Source: Actinomadura luteofluorescens (lineage in GTDB: Bacteria > Actinomycetota > Actinomycetes > Streptosporangiales > Streptosporangiaceae). From it: a DNA stretch of 64,000 bases. Shown in pieces: positions 27,411 to 37,190 of this stretch. The notes under the pieces are model-generated. The model was not told the DNA's origin, searched no databases, and was given only the letters and a program-made list of their open reading frames with translations. Position 1 is the first letter of the stretch; each line of letters starts with the position of its first letter. The DNA lies in NCBI RefSeq assembly GCF_013409365.1, contig NZ_JACCBA010000001.1:3286001-3350000 (forward strand). Reading direction: 5' to 3'. A program made the position numbers and the translations under genes.

Positions 27411-28556
27411 TCAGATGCGCTCGATGATGGTGGCGTTGGCCTGGCCGCCGCCCTCGCACATCGTCTGCAGGCCGTAGCGGCCGCCGGTGCGCTCCAGCTC
27501 GTGCAGCAGCTTGGTCATCAGGACGCCGCCGGTCGCGCCGAGCGGGTGCCCGAGGGCGATCGCGCCGCCGTTGGGGTTGGTCCTGTCCAGCGAGGCGCCG
27601 GTGTCGTGCGCCCACGCCATCGGGACCGGGGCGAACGCCTCGTTGACCTCGAAGACGTCGATGTCGTCGATCTTCAGCCCGGCGCGGTCCAGGGCCTTCT
27701 CGGTGGCGGGGATCGGGCCGGTCAGCATGTAGACCGGGTCGGAGCCGCACACCGCGAGGGTGTGGATGCGGGCGCGCGGGGTGAGGTTGTACCGCTTGAC
27801 GGCCTCCTCGGAGGCGATCAGCACCGCGGAGGCGCCGACGGAGATCTGCGAGGCGACGGCGGCGGTGATCCGGCCGCCCTCGCGCAGCGTCTTGAGCCCC
27901 GCCATCTTCTCCAGCGTGGTGTCGGCGCGGGCGCCCTCGTCCTTGGACAGCCCGGCGATGGGGGCGATCTCGCGGTCGAAGTAGCCGGCCTCGATGGCCT
28001 TGGCGGCGCGCTGGTGGCTCTCCAGCGCGAACCTCTCCAGGTCCTCGCGGGTGAAGCCCCACTTCTCGGCCATCAGCTCGGCGCCGCGGAACTGGGAGAT
28101 CTCCTGCATGCCGTAGCGCTCGGCCCAGCCCTCGCCGTAGGGGAAGGGCATGCCCTTCTCCAGGGCCATGGCGACGGAGGAGCCCATCGGGACGACCGCC
28201 ATCTGCTCGACGCCGGAGGCGACGACGAGGTCCTGGGTGCCCGACAGCACGCCCTGGGCGGCGAAGTGGATCGCCTGCTGGGACGACCCGCACTGGCGGT
28301 CGATGGTCACGCCGGGCACGCTCTCCGGCAGCCCGGCCGACAGCCACGCGGTGCGCGCGATGTCCAGCGACTGCGGGCCGACCTGCATGACGCAGCCCAT
28401 GATCACGTCTTCGACCCCGGAGGGGTCGACCCCGGTGCGGTTGACGAGCTCCTTGAGCACGTGCGCCCCGAGGTCGGCGGGGTGGACGTCCTTGAGAGCG
28501 CCCTTCTTGGTACCGACGGGGGTACGGACCGCGCCGACGATGTACGCCTCGGCCAC
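27411..28556 (-). CDS. Acetyl-CoA C-acyltransferase (thiolase)
   Basis: A 381-residue degradative-type thiolase that cleaves 3-ketoacyl-CoA. The acyl-accepting Cys89 is in DRQCGSSQQA, the NEAFAP and GHPLGATG motifs supply Asn and His, and the second Cys is in TMCEGGGQA. The GTG at 28554-28556 has GGAGG seven bases ahead. Its promoter region holds a 6-7-6 inverted repeat. It is likely part of a fatty-acid or sterol degradation route with the neighbouring crotonase-fold enzyme. Confidence 0.92.
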   Translation of the reverse strand: MAEAYIVGAVRTPVGTKKGALKDVHPADLGAHVLKELVNRTGVDPSGVEDVIMGCVMQVGPQSLDIARTAWLSAGLPESVPGVTIDRQCGSSQQAIHFAAQGVLSGTQDLVVASGVEQMAVVPMGSSVAMALEKGMPFPYGEGWAERYGMQEISQFRGAELMAEKWGFTREDLERFALESHQRAAKAIEAGYFDREIAPIAGLSKDEGARADTTLEKMAGLKTLREGGRITAAVASQISVGASAVLIASEEAVKRYNLTPRARIHTLAVCGSDPVYMLTGPIPATEKALDRAGLKIDDIDVFEVNEAFAPVPMAWAHDTGASLDRTNPNGGAIALGHPLGATGGVLMTKLLHELERTGGRYGLQTMCEGGGQANATIIERI

Positions 28557-28587
28557 TACGCCTCCAAAATCTGGGGTTCCGTCCCGA

Positions 28588-28606
28588 AACCGAGTGTGAT
28601 TCGGTT
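28588..28606 (-). promoter_or_regulatory. Inverted repeat upstream of the thiolase gene
   Basis: AACCGA and TCGGTT arms separated by seven bases form a perfect inverted repeat 31 bases before the GTG start. It has the size of a TetR- or GntR-type operator. A second TCGGT lies nine bases further upstream. The regulator is not identifiable. Confidence 0.45.
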
Positions 28607-28666
28607 AGTCGGTATGAGATTACATCCCTCCCGGCGCAACGCGCTGTGAGGTGGGTCTCGGGGACC

Positions 28667-30704
28667 CTAGGCCCCCCGCTCCGCGGGCCGCGGGCCGGGC
28701 CCGAGCACCTCGCCGTCCGCCTCGTCGCCGAGGGACGCCTCCGCCAGCCGCGACAGGACGTCCGCCAGCTCAGGATGCTCCTCGGGAGCCCAGCCGTCCA
28801 GATGCCGGGAGAGCCCCTCGCACCGGGCGACGAACAGGCGCTCGGCGGCGTCCCGCCCTGACGGCGTGACGGCGAGGACCCCCTCGCGCCGCTGGACGTA
28901 GCCGGCGTCCACGAGCCGGTCGACGTACGGGCGGCCCTGCTCGACCCGCACCCCCGCCCGGTCGGCGAGTTCCTGGCCGGTGACCGTCCCGTCCTTGGCG
29001 ATCCGGCACAACGCCCAGACGCTGCCCGCGGGCAGGGACACGCCCGAGAACGCGGCCAGCCGGTCGTACATCTCGAAGGCCCTGGCGTCCCGGCGCATCA
29101 GCTCGCTCAGGGCGCGCTCCATCTCATGCCTTGACGACCGGACGGTCGGCGCCGCGCCGAAGCCCTCCCCGTAGTCGGGCGTCTGCGCTGTCTCCCGCAG
29201 CGGGACCTCGCGCAGGAACCAGGTCAGCACGAACGCGGGCCGCCGCCACGGGGACCGCCCAGAAGAACACCGAGTCGATCGACTGCGCGTAGGCGTGCAG
29301 AACGGCGTCCTTCACCGCGACCGGGTACCGGTCGAGCAGCCTCGGATTGCCCTGGACGGCCGCTGGGTCGAACCCCGGCGGCAGGACCCGCGCCAGGTCC
29401 GCCACATGGCCGGCGAGCTGGTTGCTGAAGATCGAGCCGAACACCGCGACGCCGAACGACCCGCCGATCTGCCGGAAGAAGGTGACACCGGACGTCGCGG
29501 AGCCGAGGTCCTGGTACGACACCGCGTTCTGGACGGCGATCACGAGCACCTGCATGACCAGGCCGAGCCCGAAGCCGAGCAGCGCGAACCGCAGGCTCAT
29601 GCTCAGGGTGGTGGAGTTCTCGTCCAGCGCCGAGCACAGGTAGAGCGCCAGCGCGATGATCGGCGTCCCGACCATCGGGTAGATCTTGTAGCGGCCGAAC
29701 CGGGTGATCAGCTGGCCGGAGCCGATCGAGCTGAGCAGCATGCCGAGCATCATCGGCAGCAGGTAGACGCCCGACAGCGTGGGCGAGACCCCGTGCACCA
29801 CCTGAAGGAAGATCGGCAGGAACGTCAGCGCGCCGAACATCGCGAAGCCGACCGCGAAGCTGATCGCGGCGCCGAGCGCGAAGACCGGGTGGCGCAGCAG
29901 CGCCGGCGGCATGATCGGCTCGGCGGCGCGCCGCTCGACCAGCAGCCACACGCCGATCAGCGCCACCGAGCCGGCGGCCAGCCCGATGATCGGCGCGGAC
30001 GCCCAGGCGTAGCGCGTCCCGCCCCAGGTGGCCGTCAGCACCAGCCCGACGGCCCAGCCGACGATCAGCAGCGTGCCGAGGTAGTCGATGCGGTGGCGCT
30101 CCCGCTCGCCCGTCGCGTGCAGGACGGCGGCGATCACCGCCAGCGCCACCACCCCGATGGGCAGGTTGATGTAGAACACCCAGCGCCAGGTCAGGTTGTC
30201 GACGAACCAGCCGCCGAGCAGCGGGCCGCACACGCTGGCCACGCCGAAGACCGCGCCGAACAGGCCCTGGTAGCGGCCGCGCTCGCGGGGCGGCACCACG
30301 TCCCCGACGATGGCGACGGCGAGCACCATCAGCCCGCCGCCGCCGAGGCCCTGCAGGGCGCGGAACACGATCAGCTGCGTCATGTCCTGCGCCAGGCCGC
30401 ACAGCGCCGACCCGATCAGGAAGATGACGATCGACGCCTGGAACAGCCGCTTGCGGCCGTACTGGTCGCCGAGCTTGCCCCACAGCGGCGTGGACGCCGT
30501 CGAGGACAGCAGGTACGCCGTGACGACCCACGACAGGTGGTTGAGCCCGCCGAGCTCGCTGACGATCGTCGGCAGCGCGGTGGACACGATCGTCTGGTCC
30601 AGCGCCGCCAGCAGCATGGCGAGCATGAGGGCGCCGAGGACGACGTAGAGGTCCCTGCCCTTCGGCATGGCCCGCTCGTCCCGCGCCGCCGCCGTCGCCG
30701 TCAT
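28667..30704 (-). pseudogene. MDR-type MFS exporter with C-terminal winged-helix domain, split by a frameshift
   Basis: Read from 30704, the frame encodes a 14-helix DHA2 (EmrB/QacA-like) exporter with LDQTIVSTALPTI, motif A GKLGDQYGRKRLF and GVTFFRQIGGSFGVAVFG. After FFWAVPVAA it turns into Arg-rich sequence and stops at 29124. The next frame (28667-29230) resumes with FVLTWFLREVPLRETAQTP, the normal end of such exporters, and continues into a MarR-like winged helix (SELMRRDARAFEMYDRLAA...GVTVTGQELADRAGV region). Removing one base from the GGG run at 29237-29239 joins both into one protein of about 679 residues, the usual size of this actinobacterial fusion family. Either a sequencing error or a recent inactivation. 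Confidence 0.82.
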
Positions 30705-30813
30705 GCCGTCGCCCCCCTGCCGCCGCCCATGTACCGGGTACGTGCGGGGAGATGCCTACCCACGAGCCGGTCGGGATCACCCGGCCCAGGCGAGCGCCCC
30801 GAGGGGAAAGGCC

Positions 30814-31215
30814 CTAGCTCACCAGGTCGCGGGCGACCTTCGCGGCGCCGATCGAGGCGGCCCCGCCGGCGACCGCCACCGCGCCCGCGGTCACCCACAG
30901 CGGCACGCCCTTGCGGGTCTTCAGCCCGCTCATCACGTCGATCGAGTCGACGGCGAGGCCGATCCGGGCCCACAGCCGGCGCCCGGACTCGTCGCCGCTG
31001 AGCAGGTAGCCCGCGCCGAGCGCGATCTCCCGGGCGGCGAACATCCGCGCCACGTAGTCGCGGCCCGGGTCGGCGGCGCCGCCGAGGCCCATCAGCTTCA
31101 CGGTCAGCCTCGGAGCGGCGAGCGCCGCGAGCCCGAGCGCGACCCGGCCGCGGGCCAGGTTGGTCGCCATCTCGTCCACCCTGTCCCGGCCGTCTGTTTC
31201 CTTCGCATCTGCCAC
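30814..31215 (-). CDS. Small hypothetical membrane-associated protein
   Basis: A 133-residue protein. Weakly hydrophobic segments are visible at about residues 25-45, 60-75 and 105-130; the middle has DYVARMFAAREIALGAGYLLSG and IGLAVDSIDVMSGL. Related small proteins with this AARE..lG pattern occur widely in actinobacteria without assigned function. The gene follows the MFS region on the same strand. Confidence 0.6.
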   Translation of the reverse strand: MADAKETDGRDRVDEMATNLARGRVALGLAALAAPRLTVKLMGLGGAADPGRDYVARMFAAREIALGAGYLLSGDESGRRLWARIGLAVDSIDVMSGLKTRKGVPLWVTAGAVAVAGGAASIGAAKVARDLVS

Positions 31216-31320
31216 GAAGGTGAGGGTATCGGCCCGCCCCCGGCTCCGAACCGGCGGGTAACCCCCTCCTTACACGTCTAGGGTTCAGGAAGGCGGCACT
31301 TCCCCCGGACGAAGGTGGCC

Positions 31321-31482
31321 ATGGAAGGCATCCTCACTCTCATCGTCGTGTCACTGCTCGCGGCGTTCTGCGTGCGCTGGGCCGCGGTGCGGCTCCGGCT
31401 GCCCATGCCGGGCCGGGCCGCGGTGATCATCGTGTTCGTCATCGTCGTGCTGGCGTTGTTCGGCCAGCACCTGCGGAAGTGA
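31321..31482 (+). CDS. 53-residue membrane protein
   Basis: A short gene with GAAGG at a proper distance before the ATG. The product has two hydrophobic stretches, ILTLIVVSLLAAF (residues 4-16) and AVIIVFVIVVLALFG (33-47), joined by a basic linker, and ends in GQHLRK. It is clearly protein-like in codon use, with G or C at nearly all third positions. Function unknown. It is divergent from the gene at 31215. The following 220 bases up to 31702 hold a short GC hairpin near 31600-31620 but no gene that I can support. Confidence 0.6.
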   Translation: MEGILTLIVVSLLAAFCVRWAAVRLRLPMPGRAAVIIVFVIVVLALFGQHLRK

Positions 31483-31702
31483 CCGGCGGACATGCACGGC
31501 GAGTGAATTTCCGGGGCCGATTCCGAACCTCCCGGCCCTTCGGGGAGTCATAACTGGCGAAACCGGCTTCACGCCCGTTCGCTGCCCGCCGGCGCCGACG
31601 CGCCCCGCCCGACCGGGGCGGGATCCCCCCGGCACGCGCCTGCACGGTGGACGCGAACGGGACCCCGTACGGCGAAGCCGGCCGAGCCGAGGGAGAGCAC
31701 CC

Positions 31703-32572
31703 GTGCCGCATCCGGCGACCGCCGTCCAGGAGACCGGGGGCACGATCGCCCCGCATCTGAGGCGCCTGCTGGAGTTCGTCGAACCCCATGCCGGCGACGT
31801 GTGCCTGGACGTCGCGCGCGGGCGCGGCCCGATGCCCGCCGCGCTCGGGCCGCACGTCCACCACGTGACCGCGGTGGACGCGACGCCCGTGGCGCCCCCG
31901 CCCGGCCCCGCCAGGCCGGGCCGGATGGAGACGGTGGAGTTCGGGACGGGCCCGGTCCGCATCACCGGCGGCGCGCGCGGCCCGGACGAGCGGCGCGACG
32001 GCGGCGGCGCGGGCCGCAGGCCCCCGGCCGCCATGACGCGCGAGGACCCGCGGCCGCGGCCCGCGCGCCCCGCCCCGCGCGTCCCGATCAAGGCGGACGC
32101 CACCGCGCTGCCGTACCGGGACAACACGTTCTCCCTGGTCACGGCGCGCTTCTCGCTCTACAACCTGGGCGATCCGGGCGACGTGCTGCGGGAACTGCTG
32201 CGGGTGTGCCGGCCGGGCGGGCGGGTGGTCGTCGCCGACCTCGTCCGGGGCAACCTCGCCGGGCCCGAGCGCGACCGGATCGAGCGCCTGCGCGACCCCG
32301 ACCATCCGGGCACCCCGTCGATCGCCCGGCTCACCGAGATGATCACCTCGGTGGGCGGCAGCATCCGGCGGCTGGACGTGTTCACCGTGGAGCGCCCCGT
32401 CGAGCCGTGGCTCGCCGGGGCCCGCGACGACGGCGCGGCCGACCGCATCCGCGCGGCCATGCTCGACGAGGTGGACGGCGGCCCCCGCACCGGGGCCAAG
32501 CCGCGCGTCATCGGCGGCGAGCTCTGGTTCACGCAGTCCTGGGCGCACGTCGCCGCGGAACCCATCTCCTAG
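31703..32572 (+). CDS. SAM-dependent methyltransferase with internal Pro/Arg-rich insert
   Basis: A 289-residue class I methyltransferase. Motif I is degenerate (CLDVARGRG, residues 34-42, where LDVGCGTG is usual), the motif after strand 2 is AVDAT, and the motif IV-VI region runs ADATALPYRDNTFSLVTARFSLYNLGD and LLRVCRPGGRVVVADLV. Between these parts, about residues 63-126, lies a low-complexity insert rich in Pro, Arg and Gly that is not normal for the fold. The GTG start has GAGGGAGA upstream. The degenerate motif I raises doubt about SAM binding. Confidence 0.65.
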   Translation: MPHPATAVQETGGTIAPHLRRLLEFVEPHAGDVCLDVARGRGPMPAALGPHVHHVTAVDATPVAPPPGPARPGRMETVEFGTGPVRITGGARGPDERRDGGGAGRRPPAAMTREDPRPRPARPAPRVPIKADATALPYRDNTFSLVTARFSLYNLGDPGDVLRELLRVCRPGGRVVVADLVRGNLAGPERDRIERLRDPDHPGTPSIARLTEMITSVGGSIRRLDVFTVERPVEPWLAGARDDGAADRIRAAMLDEVDGGPRTGAKPRVIGGELWFTQSWAHVAAEPIS

Positions 32573-32607
32573 CGCGACCGGCCCGCGCACCGGCGGAGCG
32601 GCACGAA

Positions 32608-32636
32608 GGCCCGCGCCGGGGAGCTCGGCGCGGGCC
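32608..32636. terminator. Bidirectional hairpin between convergent genes
   Basis: A 10-pair GC-rich stem (GGCCCGCGCC and its complement) with a nine-base loop lies between the methyltransferase and the convergent secreted-protein gene. No T run is present. Confidence 0.55.
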
Positions 32637-32655
32637 CGTCGTCAGCGTGCGGCCG

Positions 32656-33456
32656 TCACTTCCTGCGGACGGCCATCTTCGGGTACATCTCGGAGTACCC
32701 CTTGCCGCCGAAGTATGAGATGAGCTGCGCGTGGTTCGCGCCGGACGCGGACGGGAGGCCGCCGCGGAGGTCGGCGATCGGCGCGGCGAACCCGCACCCG
32801 TTGGTCTTCGGCACCGCGAACGTGTCGTCGGTCGAGTTGATCCTGACCCAGAAGGTGCCGTCCGGCCCCGAGGCCCCCGTGATCTCCTTCAGGTCCAGGT
32901 CGAGGCTGATCGGCGCGGCGTTCGACCCGACGTAGCACGTGCCGCCCAGCAGCTGGTTGACGAGCTTCAGCTTCAGCGCCAGCCGGGTCTTGCGGTTGGG
33001 GATGTCGAGGTCGATCTTCCCGGCGTACTGCGGCTTCACCTTCAGCGCGAACAGCGGGACGCTCTCGGTCCCGGGGATGCCGAGGGCGCCGCCGGCCACG
33101 CTCATCGCCGTACTCCGCATCTTCACGAACTTGGAGATCTCAGCACCGGTCTTCGGGTCGTAGCCGGCCAGCATCGTGATCCGCATCGGCGCGGTGATCT
33201 GCTGGTCGATCTTGCCGATCTTCATGCTGCCGCCGCTGGTCACCAGCACGTTGCAGTACCAGTTCGCGGGGTCCGCGCCGACCGGCAGGACGTCGGGGCA
33301 GTCCGACAGGTCCAGCGTCGCGGGCGGCCCGTCCGCGGCCGCCCGGGCGCTCGGCTTCGGGGCGGTCCGCGCGGACGCCGCGGGCGCGGCGGCCAGGGCG
33401 GCGGCGAGACCCGCCGACAGGGACAGCACGGCCAGCCGCTTGAACGTTGACGACAC
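32656..33456 (-). CDS. Secreted protein of unknown function
   Basis: A 266-residue exported protein. From the GTG at 33456 (GAGAGGA ahead) it has a basic start and a hydrophobic signal peptide LAVLSLSAGLAAALAAAPAASA with a probable cleavage after ASA near residue 30. Four cysteines in the mature part (CPDV, YCNV, TCYV, GCGF) suggest two disulfides. Repeated LD-L/I patterns (KIDLDIPNRK, ISLDLDLKE) suggest a beta-sandwich. I do not recognise the family. It is cell-wall or medium localised by inference. Confidence 0.65.
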   Translation of the reverse strand: MSSTFKRLAVLSLSAGLAAALAAAPAASARTAPKPSARAAADGPPATLDLSDCPDVLPVGADPANWYCNVLVTSGGSMKIGKIDQQITAPMRITMLAGYDPKTGAEISKFVKMRSTAMSVAGGALGIPGTESVPLFALKVKPQYAGKIDLDIPNRKTRLALKLKLVNQLLGGTCYVGSNAAPISLDLDLKEITGASGPDGTFWVRINSTDDTFAVPKTNGCGFAAPIADLRGGLPSASGANHAQLISYFGGKGYSEMYPKMAVRRK

Positions 33457-33676
33457 AGGGGTCCTCTCGCAGGGGGAAAGCGGCGGGGGGCCTCCCGAGC
33501 CGGCCGGAACGATCTGGGCTACTCGTGAGTATGGAGCGATCCAACGGCATGGAAGACGAAGTGTCAATAGGGGTTCCGCGCCGCCGCCGGAAGGCGCCGG
33601 GAGGCGCGGCTCACGAAGAACGCCGAGCTCAGCGGCGTGCCCGGCCCCGGGCCCGCGGCGCGACGGAGCCGAGCTC

Positions 33677-34672
33677 CTAGGGGACGAGGACGGCGGCGCC
33701 GGTGAAGCGGTCCGCCGCGAGGTCGGCGAGGGCGCGGCCGGCCTCGTCCAGCGGGTAGGGGTGCGTCGTGACGGCGACGTCCAGGCGCGCGGCCAGCCTC
33801 AGGAACTCCTCGCCGTCCGCCCGCGTGTTCGCCGTCACCGAGCGGACCTCCCGCTCCTGGAACAGGTGCCGCTGGTAGTCCAGAGGCGGCACGTCGCTCA
33901 GGTGGATCCCCGCGACGGCGCACGTCCCGCCGCGGTCGAGGCGTTCGAGCGCGGCGGCCACCAGCTCGCCCGCGGGCGCGAAGACGATCGCCGAGTCCAG
34001 CGGGGCGGGAGCGGCGTCGAAGGAGTCGCCGGCCCAGGACGCGCCGAGCTCGCGGGCCAGCTCGCGGGCGGCGGGGCTGCGGGTGAACACGTGCACGTCG
34101 GCGCCCTCGGCGAGCGCGATCTGCGCGGCCAGGTGCGCCGAGCCGCCGAACCCCCAGATCCCGAGGCGCCCGCCCGGCGGCAGGGCCGCGCGGCGCAGCG
34201 CCCGGTACCCGATGATCCCGGCGCACAACAGCGGGGCGGCGCGCACGTCGTCCAGCTCGGCGGGCAGCGCGTAGGTGTAGGCGTCGACGGCCAGCGCGTA
34301 CTCGGCGTAGCCGCCGTGCGCGTCCCAGCCGGTGTAGACCGACGACGGGCACAGGTTCTCGGCCCCACGGCGGCAGAACCGGCACGCGCCGCACGTCCCG
34401 CGCAGCCACGCGACGCCGACGCGGTCGCCGGGCCCGTGCAGGCAGCCGGGGCCCGCCGACTCGACCAGCCCGACGATCTCGTGACCCGGCGTCACTCCCG
34501 GCAGGTGGACGGGCAGGTCGCCCTCGGCGACGTGCAGGTCGGTCCGGCAGACACCGCAGGCCAGCACGCGGACCAGCAGCTCGCCCGGGCCAGGGGAAGG
34601 CGCGTCGCGCTCGGCGCGCCGCAGCGGCCCCGTCTCGATCGGGGCCGGCCGCTCCACCACCCAGGCGCGCAC
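33677..34672 (-). CDS. Zinc-binding alcohol dehydrogenase family protein
   Basis: A 331-residue medium-chain dehydrogenase. Probable catalytic zinc ligands are Cys42, His64/Glu65 and Cys150; structural zinc ligands are Cys94, Cys97, Cys100 and Cys108. The NAD(P) fold begins at about 168 ([16 protein letters not shown]). The pattern ([21 protein letters not shown]) fits the AdhA-like zinc-dependent alcohol dehydrogenases. GTG start 34672, only four bases after the stop of the phosphatase gene, so both are one transcript. Substrate alcohol is unknown. Confidence 0.85.
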   Translation of the reverse strand: MRAWVVERPAPIETGPLRRAERDAPSPGPGELLVRVLACGVCRTDLHVAEGDLPVHLPGVTPGHEIVGLVESAGPGCLHGPGDRVGVAWLRGTCGACRFCRRGAENLCPSSVYTGWDAHGGYAEYALAVDAYTYALPAELDDVRAAPLLCAGIIGYRALRRAALPPGGRLGIWGFGGSAHLAAQIALAEGADVHVFTRSPAARELARELGASWAGDSFDAAPAPLDSAIVFAPAGELVAAALERLDRGGTCAVAGIHLSDVPPLDYQRHLFQEREVRSVTANTRADGEEFLRLAARLDVAVTTHPYPLDEAGRALADLAADRFTGAAVLVP

Positions 34673-34676
34673 CGGC

Positions 34677-37004
34677 TCACCCCGGGTTCAGCGGCAGCTC
34701 GAACCAGACGGCCTTGCCGTCGGACGTCGGGCGGGCGCCCCACCGGGTGGCGAGCTGGTCGACGAGGTAGAGGCCGCGGCCGCCCTCGTCGGTCTCGCCG
34801 GCGCTGCGGATGCGCGGCAGCCGCATGTCGGAGTCGAACACCTCGACCCAGATCGCGTCCGCGCCGCGCCGCAGCCGGAGCCGGAACTCCTTGGTGGGCG
34901 GCTCGCGGCGGCCGAGGTCGGCGCCGAGGTTCCAGTCGTCCTCGTCGAACGCGCCGCCCTCGAAGGGATCGGCGTCCAGGGCGCCGAAGTCGGTGTTGAA
35001 CTGCACCGGCGGCGGCGCGCCCAGCGGCTCACCGCCGCGTCCGGGCGGCCCGGCCGGGACCGGGACGACCATCTCGCGGCGCGGCGACGGCGTGGCGGTG
35101 GCGTGCAGGACGACGTTCGTGACGACCTCCGACACCAGCAGGCACGCGAGCTCGGCCTGCTCTTCGAGCATGCCCCAGGTCGCGAACGCGTCGGAAGCCA
35201 TCCGGCGCGCCTCCGACACCATGATCGGCTCGGCGGTGAAGGTGCGCTCCTCCACGGCCAGCTCCTCGGCGGCGGTGCGGATCACCACGATCGCGACGTC
35301 GTCGGCGATGTCGCCGGGCACCGCGTCGTAGGCGGCGTTGGCGATCGCCTCGACCCCGCCGCGCGCGACCTCGGCGACGGCGGCGCGGACCAGCTCCCGC
35401 GCCTCCTCGCGCGTGTGGTAGTCGCCGTCGTCCTTGGAGCGCCGGTCGATCAGGCCGTCGGTGTAGAGGACGAGGGTGGAGCCCGGCTTCAGCTCGGCCG
35501 ACTCCTCGTTGAACAGCAGCTCGCCGCCCATGCCGGGGGCGCGCAGGCCGAGCATGCCGCCCTCGCTCTCGAAGTCCAGCTCGCCGACCTCGCCGTCGAC
35601 GACCAGCAGGGGCGGGTCGTGCCCGGCGTTGGCGAACTCCAGGACCCGCGACCAGGCGTCGTAGACGAAGTAGGTGCAGGACACCAGCGGTGGGCGGACG
35701 AGGTCGTCGCTGTTCCAGCCGGAGCGCATCCGCTCGGGCCGCGTCATCGTGCGGACCCACTCGTCGAGCTTGCGCAGGATGTCGGCGGGCGGTTTGTCGT
35801 CCTGGGCGAAGGCGCGCAGCGCGGCGCGCAGCTGGCCCATCACGGCGGCGGCGCGGGCCCCGCGCCCCTCGACGTCGCCGATGACGAGGCCGACGCGTCC
35901 CGCCGACAGCGGGATGACGTCGTACCAGTCGCCGCCGACCTGCGTCTGGATGCCGTGCCCGTGCGACTCCAGGGGCCGCGCCGGCTCGTACCGCCAGGCG
36001 ATCTGCAGGCCGTCGAGCGGGGGCGGCCGGTCGCCGGGCAGCAGGTGCTTCTGGAAGGCGAGCGCGGTCTCGCGCTCCTCCTCGAACAGCAGCGCGTTGT
36101 CGACGGCCAGCGCGACCCGGCTGGCGATCGCGCCGAGCAGGTCGCGGTCGAAGCCGTCGTAGTGCGGGTCGGGCCGCTTGGACAGGTTCGACAGCGCCAG
36201 GCTCATTACGCCGAGCATCTCGCCGCGCACCAGCAGCGGCGCGGAGATCACCGAGGTGATGCCCATCTCGTGGCCGAGCCGCTGGGACGACTCGCTCGGC
36301 GCGGTGAACCGGTGCTGGATCATGTCCTCGACGAGGACGGCGTCGCGGCGGTCCATCGCCTTGGCGCTGAAGTGCCCGGGCGGGTAGGAGACGGGCTCGC
36401 CGACCTCCGCCCAGGTGCCGGGCGGCGGCTCCCAGCCGCCCGCGTGCCGCGACACCCGCCGGTAGAGGCGGTCACCGCTGTAGAGGTCGATGAAGCAGTG
36501 GTCGGCGAACTGCGGGACGAGCGTGTCGGCGACGCGGCGCAGCGTGCTCTCCAGCTCCAGGGACCCGGCGAGCCGCTCCCCGATCCGCTCCATGAGGCCG
36601 TAGCGGTCCTGCTCGCGCTGGTTGGAGCGCAGCGCCTCGCGCGCGAAGATCACCACTCCGTCGACGGCGCCGGACGGGTGCCGCAGCGGGACGGCGTGCG
36701 CGCGCGTGTACACGGTGGTGCCGTCGGCGCGCAGGTTGCAGAAGGTGCCCTCCCACACGCCGCCCTTGAGGACGTGCTTGGCCAGCTCGGTGGCCTGCTC
36801 GTGGTCCTCCTCGGCGATGCCGAGCGACAGGATGGAGTGGCCGATGATCGCGTCGCCGCCGAAGCCGAAGAGCTGCCGGGCGAAGGAGTTGCCGTAGATG
36901 ATGTTGCTGAAGCGGTCGCAGACGATGACCGCCATCTCCATCTGCGCGAGGACGGTCTCGGGCGGCAGGTGCGCCTCGTCAGGCGCTTCCCCCCAGTGGT
37001 TCAT
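34677..37004 (-). CDS. PAS-GAF-PP2C (SpoIIE) phosphatase with C-terminal anti-sigma-type ATPase domain
   Basis: A 775-residue signalling protein. Domains in order: PAS (about 17-125), GAF (about 135-310), PP2C/SpoIIE phosphatase (about 340-580, with GGDWYDVI and DGLIDRR metal-site segments) and a HATPase_c_2 kinase-like domain (about 590-775, with [10 protein letters not shown] and [14 protein letters not shown]). Such proteins typically dephosphorylate anti-anti-sigma factors and may also act as anti-sigma kinases. No partner anti-anti-sigma gene is nearby. An acidic low-complexity insert (residues 655-705) splits the ATPase domain. It is cotranscribed with the downstream alcohol dehydrogenase gene. 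Confidence 0.88.
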   Translation of the reverse strand: MNHWGEAPDEAHLPPETVLAQMEMAVIVCDRFSNIIYGNSFARQLFGFGGDAIIGHSILSLGIAEEDHEQATELAKHVLKGGVWEGTFCNLRADGTTVYTRAHAVPLRHPSGAVDGVVIFAREALRSNQREQDRYGLMERIGERLAGSLELESTLRRVADTLVPQFADHCFIDLYSGDRLYRRVSRHAGGWEPPPGTWAEVGEPVSYPPGHFSAKAMDRRDAVLVEDMIQHRFTAPSESSQRLGHEMGITSVISAPLLVRGEMLGVMSLALSNLSKRPDPHYDGFDRDLLGAIASRVALAVDNALLFEEERETALAFQKHLLPGDRPPPLDGLQIAWRYEPARPLESHGHGIQTQVGGDWYDVIPLSAGRVGLVIGDVEGRGARAAAVMGQLRAALRAFAQDDKPPADILRKLDEWVRTMTRPERMRSGWNSDDLVRPPLVSCTYFVYDAWSRVLEFANAGHDPPLLVVDGEVGELDFESEGGMLGLRAPGMGGELLFNEESAELKPGSTLVLYTDGLIDRRSKDDGDYHTREEARELVRAAVAEVARGGVEAIANAAYDAVPGDIADDVAIVVIRTAAEELAVEERTFTAEPIMVSEARRMASDAFATWGMLEEQAELACLLVSEVVTNVVLHATATPSPRREMVVPVPAGPPGRGGEPLGAPPPVQFNTDFGALDADPFEGGAFDEDDWNLGADLGRREPPTKEFRLRLRRGADAIWVEVFDSDMRLPRIRSAGETDEGGRGLYLVDQLATRWGARPTSDGKAVWFELPLNPG

Positions 37005-37190
37005 CTCCCCATCCCGATACCAGTCCCGATCCTCGCCCCGATGATCACCGCGCGTCGCGGCACGGACGTCCTACGTGGTTGCCTCGTCGTATTGAACGAC
37101 GAACCCGCCGCCGGGATACGCCCGAAAGACGCGATGTTATGGAGATCTTCGGTATAGACCGTCGAGGCGGGGGTGCACACACCGGCCGCG

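Noticed and set aside
28667..29230. Stand-alone MarR regulator
   Set aside because: Its N-terminus is clearly the end of the upstream MFS exporter, so it is one part of a frameshifted fusion rather than a separate regulator.
37005..37190. Possible small gene or RNA between the phosphatase gene and ideR
   Set aside because: No ribosome site, no consistent frame and no stable structure beyond a short CGTCGT/ACGACG pairing.
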